From contig JBKHBN010000002.1 in the NCBI GenBank assembly GCA_046542355.1, positions 1-64,000 on the forward strand: a DNA stretch of 64,000 nucleotides, written 5' to 3'. The stretch is from UBA1672 sp046542355. GTDB lineage: Bacteria; Pseudomonadota; Alphaproteobacteria; Micavibrionales; Micavibrionaceae. A program made the translations under genes and the position numbers. The first letter of the stretch is position 1. Each line of letters starts with the position of its first letter. This document shows, piece by piece, positions 34,772 through 43,488 of the stretch. The notes below the pieces were generated by a model. It ran no database searches and was not told where the DNA came from. It saw only the letters and a list, made by a program, of their open reading frames with translations.

Positions 34772-35791
34772 TTAGGCGATCATCTCTTCTTCTGCAGAAC
34801 CAGAACTGATTGTAATCTCGCCTCTGCCTTCCAGATCTTTTGTTACTGTAACAATATATTGTTGCGCTTCTTCCACATCTTTCAGGCGCACCGGTCCCAT
34901 AGCGGCCATATCCTCTTTCATAATCTTTCCGGCACGCTCTGACATATTGCCAAAGAAAAGATCTTTCAGACTATCGGAGGCGCCCTTAAGAGCAAGCGGA
35001 AGTTTCTCCTTATCCACGGCGCGAATAACGCTTTGAATGGAAGCGGGATCAAGTTTAAGAAGATCCTCAAACGTAAACATCAGGCTGCGGATTTTTTCCG
35101 CCGCATCAGGGGTGGATTTTTCCAAAGACTCCATAAAACGGCTTTCAGTAGCGCGTTCCATGTTATTAAAGATATCGGCGATAAGCTCATGACTGTCACG
35201 GCGTTGCGTTCTGGCAAGGTTGGACATAAATTCTTTACGCAGCGTCTTTTCGACTTCTTCAAGAATATCCTTTTGCACAGTCTCCATTTTGAGCATTCTG
35301 TGAATGACCTCAAGAGCAAAGCCGTCCGGCAATATCCCAAGCACGCGCGCGGCGTGATCTGTGGAAACTTTTGATAAAACCACGGCAACGGTTTGCGGAT
35401 ATTCCTTTTGCAGAAAATTTGCCAGAATTTCTTCATTAACGTTACCAAGCTTCTCCCACATGGTTCGTCCAGCCGGGCCGCGGATCTCTTCCATGATAAG
35501 CTCAATTTTATCCTCGGAAAGGCCGGATTTTTGTAACAGACGTTCTGTACTGTCCTGCGACCCCACAAGAGCATTCGTTGAGCTGATCTGTTCTGTGAAT
35601 TCAACAAAAAGCTTTTCAACAAGACTGGGACCAATCTTGCCAAGACCGGAGATGATCTGCGAGAGTTCCAAAATCTCGTCATCATCCATATGGCCAAATA
35701 TCTGTGATGTCTGCTCCTCACTTAAAGACAGCATGAATATAGCTGCTTTTTCCGGCCCTGATAAAGATCTGTAATCGTCTCTTACATGCAT
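34772..35791 (-). CDS. fliG: Flagellar motor switch protein FliG
   Basis: This 339-residue C-ring protein contacts the stator and FliF. The N-terminal LSGPEKAAIFMLSLSEEQTS and the EHPQT-like motif (QKEYPQTVAVVLS) are present. The C-terminal torque helix reads DKEKLPLALKGASDSLKDLFFGNMSERAGKIM, with the conserved charged residues. Length is typical. It follows fliF by 63 bases and precedes fliH by 6. Confidence 0.95.
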   Translation of the reverse strand: MHVRDDYRSLSGPEKAAIFMLSLSEEQTSQIFGHMDDDEILELSQIISGLGKIGPSLVEKLFVEFTEQISSTNALVGSQDSTERLLQKSGLSEDKIELIMEEIRGPAGRTMWEKLGNVNEEILANFLQKEYPQTVAVVLSKVSTDHAARVLGILPDGFALEVIHRMLKMETVQKDILEEVEKTLRKEFMSNLARTQRRDSHELIADIFNNMERATESRFMESLEKSTPDAAEKIRSLMFTFEDLLKLDPASIQSVIRAVDKEKLPLALKGASDSLKDLFFGNMSERAGKIMKEDMAAMGPVRLKDVEEAQQYIVTVTKDLEGRGEITISSGSAEEEMIA

Positions 35792-35854
35792 ACCCGTGTA
35801 CCTTAATAATATCTATTGCCTGGATAGATTCGCATAACAAAATACATCCTTCAA

Positions 35855-37537
35855 TTAATTTTCTTCAGACAGCCAGCTTCGGACAACCGCAACAGCCTCA
35901 CTGGGATAGCTCTCGACAATTTCTTCCACCCGCTTAACAGTTGAGGCCTTAACCTTGCCTTCAATGCCCTGTAAATTGATAAGAGAGTCATCATCCTCAT
36001 CAGAATCGGTATCAGACAAAGGCCGCCCATCAACGCCCACCGGTTGTGCAACAGGGGGGGCAAGAGCAGGATTTGCCGGAGATGCCGCAAGAAGGTCGTG
36101 ATTAAGAAGATCATCAAGCGGACCGCTCTGTCCTGTGCCCGAATCAACCATAACCAGCTTTGAGACCATAGGCTGCAACACCAGCAAAACCACAAGAACA
36201 AGCATCACAACCACGGCCAGCATTTCGGCGGCATCAAGTAGCTCGCTTCTCTCAAACCCGAATATCCTGTTATCTTCAAGCTCACTTTCTTCGCCAATAA
36301 TCTGTGCAAACTGCTGGTTTACAACCTCAATGACATCACCGCGGTTTTCATCAAACCCTGCCGCAGTGCGCACCAAAGCGGCGATTTGAGCCATTTCCTC
36401 CCCAGAGCGCGGCTCATAGATCTCATTACCCTCTGCATCAGTCACATAACGTCCATCAACCAGTACGGAAATTGAAAGTTTTTCAACATTTCCGGTCTGG
36501 CGCACCGTACTGCGGATGGTTTTGCTAATCTCATAATTCGTCATTTCTTCTGTACGTGAGCTATCGGCACTTGCGCCCTCATCAGAAAGCAAATCTCCGC
36601 CAACACCGGGCAGATTGTTCTCGATACCGACAGTGTCATTTGCGCTGGCCTCACGTTCAGACGTTTCTTCCAGCGTTGTTTGTGAGGAGCGCAAAACCTG
36701 TCCCTCAGGATTGTATAGCTCCTCGTTTAAGCTGACCTGATCAAAGTTCATCTGAGCATTGACTATGGCTGTAACTTTCCCGAAACCCACTATGCGGCTG
36801 ATTTGTTCTTCGATATTCCTTTGTAGCCTGGATTCAAAATTGCGCCGTAAATCTTCGCTTTTTAAGGATAAGAGGCTTTCATCTTCATCACCGCCTTTGG
36901 CCATCAAATTCCCGTTACTGTCAATGATAGAGACATTATTGGCCTTTAAATGAGGAACGGCAGAAGAGACCAGAGACTGAATGGCGGCGATTTGCTGGCG
37001 CTCAATGGCAGATCCGGCCTGAATATTAAGGAACACACTGGCCGAGGACTTACGCGTCTCGCGGCTGAACAACTCGCGCTGGGGCAAAACGATATGAACG
37101 CGAGCACTGCGCACACCCTCAAGTGAGCTTATGGTTTTTGCCAGCTCTCCTTCAATAGCACGAACCTGATTGATGTTTTGGACAAAATTGGTGGTTCCAA
37201 AAGCCGATTGCTTGTCAAAAATCTCGTAACCCATGGAGCCGCCATTGGGAAGACCCGAAGCGGCAAGCAGCATGCGTGCGCGCCCGACCTCGTCGGATGG
37301 AACCAGTATACGTGAGCCATCCGAAGAAATCTCGTAATTGATTTCCGTTTCCTCAAGTTTTGCCGCCACTGCCCCTGAATCGGTAGGCGAGAGATCTGTA
37401 TATAAAAGCTTCATCTCCGGCGATGAAATGCGCATGGATAAAAAAACAAAAAAGCTAAGAAATCCAAGGATGATAGCACCCATAACCCCTAATCGGGCGG
37501 TGCCTAATTGTTGTAGTGTTGCAACAAAATTATTCAC
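35855..37537 (-). CDS. fliF: Flagellar MS-ring protein FliF
   Basis: This 560-residue inner-membrane ring protein has a first membrane segment at about 18-40 and periplasmic ring-building domains with ELAKTISSLEGVRSARVHIVLP. A second segment lies near 445-465, followed by a C-terminal FliG-binding tail. I choose the GTG at 37537, giving MNNFVATLQQLG, the usual alphaproteobacterial opening, with AAAGGTGG just upstream. A GTG nine codons earlier is also in frame. It is first in fliF-fliG-fliH-fliN-motA-flbD-flhA. Confidence 0.94.
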   Translation of the reverse strand: MNNFVATLQQLGTARLGVMGAIILGFLSFFVFLSMRISSPEMKLLYTDLSPTDSGAVAAKLEETEINYEISSDGSRILVPSDEVGRARMLLAASGLPNGGSMGYEIFDKQSAFGTTNFVQNINQVRAIEGELAKTISSLEGVRSARVHIVLPQRELFSRETRKSSASVFLNIQAGSAIERQQIAAIQSLVSSAVPHLKANNVSIIDSNGNLMAKGGDEDESLLSLKSEDLRRNFESRLQRNIEEQISRIVGFGKVTAIVNAQMNFDQVSLNEELYNPEGQVLRSSQTTLEETSEREASANDTVGIENNLPGVGGDLLSDEGASADSSRTEEMTNYEISKTIRSTVRQTGNVEKLSISVLVDGRYVTDAEGNEIYEPRSGEEMAQIAALVRTAAGFDENRGDVIEVVNQQFAQIIGEESELEDNRIFGFERSELLDAAEMLAVVVMLVLVVLLVLQPMVSKLVMVDSGTGQSGPLDDLLNHDLLAASPANPALAPPVAQPVGVDGRPLSDTDSDEDDDSLINLQGIEGKVKASTVKRVEEIVESYPSEAVAVVRSWLSEEN

Positions 37538-37819
37538 AGTTTCCACCTTTGCAAAATGCGACACCTCTAAGAAAGAGGGTGGGAGAGAAATGTACTATAG
37601 CACAAAACTATCCTGCAATACGAGGGGGTGCATTACGAATAATTTACACGGTTTTGCTCTGATTCCCAAGTAGCTTATACACAATAACAGGAGATAAGCT
37701 GAAGGGGGGATGAAAAAGCGGCTGGTATCAGAAATGGTTCTCCTTGGCACAAGTAAAAAAAGAGGGGGCAAACACTGCTGGGTGTGGAAGTGTGTGTGGA
37801 CAGCTTTTTGTTTGTTTTC

Positions 37820-37849
37820 TTGACTTTACATGCTTATATCGTGTATCAT
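37820..37849 (+). promoter_or_regulatory. Sigma-70-like promoter for the flaG-like gene
   Basis: TTGACT (37820-37825) and TATCAT (37844-37849) are separated by 18 bases, about 80 bases before the start codon. The 393-base gap between fliF and this gene otherwise shows only A/T-rich sequence and no convincing sigma-54 site on either strand. Confidence 0.45.
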
Positions 37850-37930
37850 GATAGTAGGGTATTGTACCAATGTTACGTCTAGAAGTATTCTGGACCTAAC
37901 TTTGGAACGAGAAAGGTTAGGGTGACGCTT

Positions 37931-38482
37931 ATGATAGAAGCGGTCAATTCTACTATAGCTAATGCGACCACAGTGCGGGGCATGGTGGGGCAAGTTGATT
38001 CTGCCTCTGTGTCTTCGGTGACTGCTGTTCTGCCCGCATCGGGCAGTGAAGCAATGCCGGGCGCTCCGCAGGCACCTTTCGTGAGTCCTTTTATATCGGT
38101 TGATATGAATTATAATACACCGGTATTACAAATCAGGGACGCACAAACAGGTGATGTAAAGCAGCAATTCCCCACGGAAGCGCGTTTGACAAAAGTTGCC
38201 GCGACTCAGGCAGAGTTGTTTGGCAGCTTGCAGGAAACAGCCTCTACGACATATGTTTCAACCGGTACAACCGTGCCGCAAGAGACTATGGGATCAGGCG
38301 AAGGTCAAGGTCAAATCGCTTTACAAGCAGTGGATGTAACAACGGTGCAGGACGTAACCTCGAATGCAGCATCTTCTACACCACAAATTGCCGTAGCAGC
38401 ACTTTCGGCAGCGGCGCATTCTCCTGCGCCAACAGCAGCAGGTGCACCGGAATTGTCTGGTGGCGTTACTGTGTACGCATAA
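37931..38482 (+). CDS. FlaG-like small flagellar protein
   Basis: This 183-residue protein is rich in Ala, Ser and Thr. Residues about 60-80 (VLQIRDAQTGDVKQQFPTEA) match the FlaG core pattern of a strand, a D-x2-TG-x-V turn and QIP-x-E. FlaG proteins affect filament length and are usually encoded near flagellin. The flanking regions look disordered. I use the ATG at 37931 with AGGGTG upstream; a GTG at 37922 is also possible. It stands alone between fliF (divergent) and the flagellin operon (convergent). Confidence 0.55.
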   Translation: MIEAVNSTIANATTVRGMVGQVDSASVSSVTAVLPASGSEAMPGAPQAPFVSPFISVDMNYNTPVLQIRDAQTGDVKQQFPTEARLTKVAATQAELFGSLQETASTTYVSTGTTVPQETMGSGEGQGQIALQAVDVTTVQDVTSNAASSTPQIAVAALSAAAHSPAPTAAGAPELSGGVTVYA

Positions 38483-38544
38483 TCGAATAGGCACGCTATA
38501 TCGATGTCTGTAAAAAGGAGCGATTCGTAGCGCTTACAGTCAAG

Positions 38545-38568
38545 TTCTTCTTCTTCTTCTTCTTCTTC
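38545..38568. repeat. (TTC)8 trinucleotide repeat
   Basis: Eight perfect TTC units lie in the 197-base gap between the convergent flaG-like gene and flaF. The minus strand would read as polyglutamate, but that frame runs antisense through the flaG-like gene and is not a credible gene. Confidence 0.8.
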
Positions 38569-38679
38569 TGCATGATTTTTGAAATATCTGCTTATTTCAT
38601 CGCCATAAATCGCCAAAAACTCTTTGAATCCTCAAAACCTGAAAAATGCACCAATTAGAGCGTTCACACATTAAGGATT

Positions 38680-39096
38680 TTACGCTCTATTCATTAAACC
38701 TGATGCGATCTCGTGATTGATATTAATGAGGATATCGATCTTTTCCTTGGCCGGACTTGAGAGAATATCAACCTCACGCTTGAAAATAAAATTGGCAAGA
38801 TTGATGATATTACTACGCAAAGCTTCGGGGCGCGCAGTTTCATCATTGCCCTCTATAGCTGTATCATAAAAAAGAACCCAGATCTGGCGATTATACTTTA
38901 GTGTCTCCTCAAGAAGGTCTTCAGGTCGCTCATCCCATACGGTAACAAGCTGCTGCATCATGCGGTTTGATTTAAGCAAAATTCTGGCCTCCAGCTCGCG
39001 CTGGTCACCGGCCAGAAGCTGTGCATTGTTATCATAGGCTCCCGCCGCCGTGGAGCGGCTTTGCGTTTGGGATGGATCAGCTTTATTATGCGACAC
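38680..39096 (-). CDS. flaF: Flagellin synthesis regulator FlaF
   Basis: This 138-residue protein has the FlaF-family pattern AAGAYDNNAQLLAGDQRELEARIL near the start, TLKYNRQIWVLFYDTAIEG and NIINLANFIFKREVDIL. In Caulobacter FlaF promotes flagellin secretion and translation, opposing FlbT. It starts with GTG (GGGAG ten bases upstream) and overlaps the end of flbT by 11 bases. The order flagellin-flbT-flaF gives a three-gene operon. Confidence 0.92.
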   Translation of the reverse strand: MSHNKADPSQTQSRSTAAGAYDNNAQLLAGDQRELEARILLKSNRMMQQLVTVWDERPEDLLEETLKYNRQIWVLFYDTAIEGNDETARPEALRSNIINLANFIFKREVDILSSPAKEKIDILININHEIASGLMNRA

Positions 39097-39472
39097 TTTC
39101 TAATAACTCCCGCTCATGGTCTATAAGGTCTTTTGCCAGTTTCATGGCTTTATAATGGGCGCCACTGATGATTTGTTCGTTAATTTGCATGAAAAAGATA
39201 GAGCATGACGGCGCGGCTTTTTGAATGTCGTGGATCAGATCAAAATAACGTTTGTGATACTCTTTCGGACTGCGTGATATATACATGCATTGAATAAGAA
39301 AATAAACTTTTTTGCAAGGCGTGTCAGCATCTTCTTCCTGCATAATATCTTTTTCACGAATAATCGGGGCATCCCCGGCAATATGCAGACGCGTACGCTG
39401 TGAGCTGTTAGAGATAACAGCCTCGCCGATAAGAATCTTTTCCTGAGGTTTGAGGTCTATAACCAGCGCCAT
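39086..39472 (-). CDS. flbT: Flagellin mRNA regulator FlbT
   Basis: This 128-residue protein begins LVIDLKPQEKILIGEAVI and continues with KVYFLIQCMYI and YHKRYFDLIHDI, matching FlbT. In Caulobacter FlbT binds the 5' untranslated region of flagellin mRNA and promotes its decay until the hook is finished. Here it follows flagellin by 66 bases. The flagellin leader is interrupted by a structured repeat element, which makes the FlbT target here of special interest. Confidence 0.92.
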   Translation of the reverse strand: MALVIDLKPQEKILIGEAVISNSSQRTRLHIAGDAPIIREKDIMQEEDADTPCKKVYFLIQCMYISRSPKEYHKRYFDLIHDIQKAAPSCSIFFMQINEQIISGAHYKAMKLAKDLIDHERELLESVA

Positions 39473-39538
39473 GAAATTTGTCCTTATATCCTTATTGTAT
39501 GGTGTTAAAATGTCGGCCTGCCAAGACCAAAATCTATT

Positions 39539-40369
39539 CTAAAACAACCTGAGAATCTCATCTTGTGATGGAGAAGCCAGAGACAGCGACATTGAACTCA
39601 GTGTTTGGCGTGTTTGTAAAGCCAGCAGGTTGGCACCTTCCTCGCTTAGCGTTGTAAGAGCAAGCCCGTTAACGCCATCCTCAAGAGCATTGACCGTTTC
39701 CTGCGTGAAGTCGCGGCGTGTACGTACAACGTTCAAATCACTGGCAATATCAAGTTTAAGTCCCATAATTTCATCTAAAGCACTGCGTAGATAATCAATA
39801 GACTCTTCAGCTGCTTCAAGTGAGGCAAAATCAAGATCATCAAGGGCAAGAGGATCAGACACCAGATCAATGCCCTGTGTGATAACATGATGCCGTTCAT
39901 TTTTTGTAAAACGGGTTTCCAGATCATTACCCGCCAGAAGGTTAGTACCCGAATATGCTGCTTTTTCAACAACATTGTCAATTCGACTTTGAATATCCTC
40001 TAAAGCCCGTTGATGTGCCTCCAGATCAAAAGAGCCGCCATCCTTATAGGCATCACGTATCTCCAGCGCGTGTGTTTGTGCTTCTTGAATAAAGGTAGAA
40101 AGCGCAGCAACGCTTCTGCTTGCGTGATCCAGAATTTTTGCAGAGCGCGAGATATTATCAAGTAACTCCGACAGGGTGCTGGCCTGCGCACTCATATTAT
40201 GTGAAAAGAAATCCTGTGTAGCAGTGCGCAAAAGACTATCGGGATTATCTTTTGCTGAAGCATTGTCCGTTTTCCCTTCAGCCATGCGGGCGCTATCCCC
40301 GCCCTTTTTAGAGTGCAAAGATTGAATATTATGACGCAATGCGGATGTTAATACGATGTCATATGACAT
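39539..40369 (-). CDS. Flagellin
   Basis: This 276-residue short flagellin is the filament subunit. The N-terminal helical domain is diverged at the very start (SYDIVLTSALRHNIQSLHS). The central part is brief (about 145-175, GTNLLAGNDLETRF), and the C-terminal domain ends ANLLALQTRQTLSSMSLSLA then EILRLF, the classic flagellin tail. It lacks any D2/D3 insertion. AAAGGA lies 11 bases before the ATG at 40369, and the 274-bp inverted-repeat element ends only 19 bases upstream. It is followed by flbT and flaF. Confidence 0.9.
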   Translation of the reverse strand: MSYDIVLTSALRHNIQSLHSKKGGDSARMAEGKTDNASAKDNPDSLLRTATQDFFSHNMSAQASTLSELLDNISRSAKILDHASRSVAALSTFIQEAQTHALEIRDAYKDGGSFDLEAHQRALEDIQSRIDNVVEKAAYSGTNLLAGNDLETRFTKNERHHVITQGIDLVSDPLALDDLDFASLEAAEESIDYLRSALDEIMGLKLDIASDLNVVRTRRDFTQETVNALEDGVNGLALTTLSEEGANLLALQTRQTLSSMSLSLASPSQDEILRLF

Positions 40370-40388
40370 TTACTCAAGTATCCTTTCT

Positions 40389-40662
40389 TAGATAGTGTCG
40401 TTGCGTGTTATGTCTATTCTGCGCGAGCAAATTTTTTAAATGATAAGCCTGAAAACCGCGCAGGGACTAGCCGTAGCTAATGGCAAGCGGTTTGAAGGCT
40501 TAGATACAAAAATTTGCCGCGCCCTTCGGGGTGCAATTTAAAAACAAATTATCTGCTTTTTTGTCCCTTGAATATGCTGCGGCATATCCTGCGATCCAAA
40601 AAATTGATCCTTTGCTTTTAAATTGCAACAGCATTGTACATAACACGTAACGACACTATCTA
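40389..40662. mobile_element. 274-bp MITE-like element with 25-bp terminal inverted repeats
   Basis: Bases 40389-40413 and 40638-40662 are inverted repeats with one mismatch in 25. Each outer end is TA followed by GATAGTGTCG, consistent with a TA target duplication as made by IS630/Tc1-mariner transposases. No reading frame is present inside. The interior folds on itself twice. Arms 40421-40436/40508-40522 and 40444-40459/40487-40502 form one imperfect long hairpin. TGCAATTTAAAA/TTTTAAATTGCA arms (near 40532 and 40615) enclose a small ATATGC-GCATAT hairpin. It fills most of the flagellin upstream region. Type is inferred from structure, not from a database match. Confidence 0.75.
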
Positions 40663-40734
40663 GGCATCAAAATGCCGCAACGTTCTTTCGCGGCCTTTTG
40701 TCTATTCTCTATTATTATAGTAATAACATGCCGT

Positions 40735-40749
40735 TTAACAAAAGGTTAA
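40735..40749. promoter_or_regulatory. CtrA box TTAA-N7-TTAA upstream of flagellin
   Basis: TTAA (40735-40738), seven bases, TTAA (40746-40749) has the exact CtrA spacing. On the minus strand the first half-site is TTAACC. The only downstream minus-strand gene is flagellin, 366 bases away, with the inverted-repeat element between them. The rest of the 474-base gap between fliK and flagellin shows nothing else convincing. Confidence 0.5.
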
Positions 40750-40843
40750 ATATATTTCAAGAAGTTATTCTTATACAGCCCTGCGCCAACACCAATGCGC
40801 CTGCGCTGCAAAAGAACGATGCGCCCGAAACCGGAACATAATA

Positions 40844-42847
40844 TCAGGCCAGAATATTATAGCGCATATGCCCGGTATGAGGATCAATTTGCCAGCGTGC
40901 CGTTTCACTTGCCAATGAAAGGGAATCGCCTTCATCACGCCCACCAGCGCCATTTCCGGCATCACGTCCCCGCGCCTGCGCAGAAGAGCCATCGCGCTCA
41001 AAACTTTGTCCGTCACTGGCAAGCTCAAAGCTCAGATTACCGTCTGCATTAAGACCGGCTTCACTCATGGCGCGCTCAAGAAATTGTGCGTCGCGCTGAA
41101 GCATTTGATGGGTTTCGGGTTTTTCGGCAGTCAGAACAATATGGGTCATATTATCGCCATCAATGCTCATTTTAACCTCAACGCGGCCTAGCTCCGGGGG
41201 ATCTAGCTGGAGTTTGATCGTCGTATCCTCACCGCGCTGAAGAGCCCTTTGCATAGTCATGGAGATCATTTGCGAGGCAGGATGCGCCTGTGCGCCATTG
41301 CTTGCCTGTAATGAACCAACCCGTCCCGTTCCCGCGGTAGAAGCGCTCTGAATCTGGGCTGTGCCGTGAAGTCCCGATGCGTTTTGCTCTGCAAGAAGCG
41401 CATCAGCCTCCGCGCCTGCCGCAATCAGTCCTTGTTGCGCACCGATGCTTTGCAAAAAGCGCTGTCCTGCTCCCGGAGTGCCGGGGCTTTGCTGTGCCCC
41501 GCGGAGATTTGGCACATGATTATCTGCCCCGTCATTCTTCGCTTTTCCTGCACGCCCGAGCGCCTGATCCGCATCGTCCAAAGTAACCTCAAAGCCGTCT
41601 TCCCCCTCGCCAGCAAGAGGGAACCCTTGACCTTCTGCGTCTAAAGACGTGCCTTGTCTGGCTTTAGTGCCACCGGCAAGATCAAGAGAATCTTGCATCT
41701 GCGCACTTTGAGCGCCAAATTTTGGATCATGAGCTCCCGCAGTGTCTGCGCTGGAGCGAGAGGAAAGCAATAAATCGTTTGTATTCTCACCACCAGCAGC
41801 CGCAACAGTAGCTATATCTCTACCAACGGGCGCATCAAGGTGGACGCCATTAGGCAATAGGGCAGAGAGCTGCGGGGCATACTCTGCCGAGAGTGCAGCC
41901 AGATCATCAAGCTCTTCCGCACTCAATTCACCGCCTAAATAGCCATTCAATGTACTTTTCAAAAGATTAAGCTCTTGCGGATTAAGGGCTGAAAACAGGG
42001 CATCAAAAGTGCCATCGCCCGCGTTATTATCCCGCAAACGGGCAAGAATATCCTGCAAGGCATCTCCTTGTGCACCGTACTGGGTAGCAGGGCGGTGTTC
42101 ACCAGCCTGTTGAACAAGAGCATCCAGAAAGGATAAAAACGCATTTTTCTGCTCTTGTGTAAGATTTGCCACGCCGCTTAAATCTGCACCATCCACGGAA
42201 ACGGCATTTCCCAGCCCATTAAGGAAGTGCTCAAGCGCCTCAAGAAGATCAGCAGAAATATCGTCTATATTGCTAAACCCCTCGGACAGGCCAATGAATT
42301 CCGCTTCAAGCCCTGATATATCACCGGAAAGGGACATATCGCCATGAGTAATCACAAGCGTATTGTCCTGCATTTGCTGCCCCTCAACCTCAATGTCGGA
42401 TTTCCCCTTCACAGAAACTTTCTCACCGGCCACAGAGTGAGCCGCACTGTTATCAGTGAAAGTGCCTTGCTCTTGAGAGGGTGAAAGATTGTCGTTTTCA
42501 GAGCCGCCGCCGCGCGAATTACTTCTGGCCGTATCAGCCCGATGCTTATGGACATCATCAGCAGTAGAACCCGCTGCGTCCATTTTGCTTTTATCAGAGC
42601 GCTTTGCGTCATTTTTATAAACATCATTCTTGGACGCATCATTATCTCGATCACGTGCATAAGGTTTGGTCTTTGCATCAGTATCATTGGTCTTTTCAAG
42701 CGATGTCATCAGATCGGAAAAATGCCGGTCATCTGCACTGGAAGAAGACCTGAAGTGATCTGCTTTTTTTAGCGCAACTGACGTTGTGTAACGCGTTAGA
42801 GCATTGGTGCTAAAACTGTGTTGTGACAATAAATTTTGTTGTGTCAT
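40844..42847 (-). CDS. fliK: Flagellar hook-length control protein FliK
   Basis: This 667-residue protein has a long Ala/Gly/Asp-rich N-terminal region typical of an export-competent ruler. The C-terminal Flg_hook domain (about 540-630) contains TTIKLQLDPPELGRVEVKM, MTHIVLTAEKPETHQML and LERAMSEAGLNA. I place the start at the ATG at 42847, with AGGA eight bases upstream; the ATG three codons earlier has no room for a ribosome-binding site. It is last in the flgI-flgJ-(two FlgN-like genes)-fliK series. Confidence 0.9.
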   Translation of the reverse strand: MTQQNLLSQHSFSTNALTRYTTSVALKKADHFRSSSSADDRHFSDLMTSLEKTNDTDAKTKPYARDRDNDASKNDVYKNDAKRSDKSKMDAAGSTADDVHKHRADTARSNSRGGGSENDNLSPSQEQGTFTDNSAAHSVAGEKVSVKGKSDIEVEGQQMQDNTLVITHGDMSLSGDISGLEAEFIGLSEGFSNIDDISADLLEALEHFLNGLGNAVSVDGADLSGVANLTQEQKNAFLSFLDALVQQAGEHRPATQYGAQGDALQDILARLRDNNAGDGTFDALFSALNPQELNLLKSTLNGYLGGELSAEELDDLAALSAEYAPQLSALLPNGVHLDAPVGRDIATVAAAGGENTNDLLLSSRSSADTAGAHDPKFGAQSAQMQDSLDLAGGTKARQGTSLDAEGQGFPLAGEGEDGFEVTLDDADQALGRAGKAKNDGADNHVPNLRGAQQSPGTPGAGQRFLQSIGAQQGLIAAGAEADALLAEQNASGLHGTAQIQSASTAGTGRVGSLQASNGAQAHPASQMISMTMQRALQRGEDTTIKLQLDPPELGRVEVKMSIDGDNMTHIVLTAEKPETHQMLQRDAQFLERAMSEAGLNADGNLSFELASDGQSFERDGSSAQARGRDAGNGAGGRDEGDSLSLASETARWQIDPHTGHMRYNILA

Positions 42848-42935
42848 GTGTGCCATCCTGCACTTTTGGTTTTTCTAATATTAAAGTATCCGCATGTTCA
42901 TATGTCCTGCGCCGCTGCGATCAGCGAAGTAGAGC

Positions 42936-43439
42936 CTATACAGTTTCACTAAGCCCGGAAGAAACAATATGACGCGCCGCGCCCTCAGGAACACTGCCAT
43001 CCTTGCCATAACTTAAGGTGCTCTCTCTTCGCGCAGCCTTAAGAGCGGCATTGCGCAAAGTATTGCCCAAACGCTGGGAGCAGTTTTTCATCCGCATAAC
43101 CACTTCGAGATTCTGTTTTGTGGTGTTGGTGAAATGTTCGTGCATCTCGCGCAATTTTTGTCTCATGGTCGCATCAGCCTGCCCAAGCTCGTTTTTACGC
43201 TCAATCATTTGTGTCATCATCGCATAATAAGTCTGCGCAGCCTCGATTTTACTGCTCTGCAGCTCTAAAAAGGCGTTGGTATCAGGCTTTCTCAAAGCAT
43301 TGATTTCCGCAGTGTAAATATCCTCAAGAACTCTGGCTGCGGCAATCACATCGCCTATCGCATGGTTGGGATTGCTGGGCAGCGCATGTGCCTGTGGCTG
43401 ATATGGCTGGTTTGTTTGATTTTGATTGTGTGTGCTCAT
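42936..43439 (-). CDS. FlgN-like helical protein, copy 1
   Basis: This 167-residue, mostly helical protein has a Gln/Asn/Pro-rich first 25 residues and two long helices (about 30-75 and 85-130). The pattern AARVLEDIYTAEINALRKPDTNAFLELQSSKIEAAQTYY resembles FlgN, the chaperone of hook-filament junction proteins FlgK and FlgL. It lies between a second gene of identical length and similar layout, and fliK. The assignment rests on helical pattern and position; sequence conservation in this family is low. Confidence 0.5.
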   Translation of the reverse strand: MSTHNQNQTNQPYQPQAHALPSNPNHAIGDVIAAARVLEDIYTAEINALRKPDTNAFLELQSSKIEAAQTYYAMMTQMIERKNELGQADATMRQKLREMHEHFTNTTKQNLEVVMRMKNCSQRLGNTLRNAALKAARRESTLSYGKDGSVPEGAARHIVSSGLSETV

Positions 43440-43488
43440 TTCCTATGTGCTCCTTTAGTAAACTTCTTTTATTTATATGATAGAAAGC

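Noticed and set aside
35080..35721. 213-codon minus-strand frame inside fliG
   Set aside because: It is an alternative frame of a well-supported gene and is very basic with no family pattern.
37592..37610. Possible sigma-54 promoter for fliF
   Set aside because: GG and GC are correctly spaced on the minus strand, but neither flanking consensus (TGGCAC, TTGCA) is present.
38311..38616. Minus-strand frame encoding a polyglutamate tract
   Set aside because: The Glu run is just the (TTC)8 repeat read backwards, and most of the frame is antisense to the flaG-like gene.
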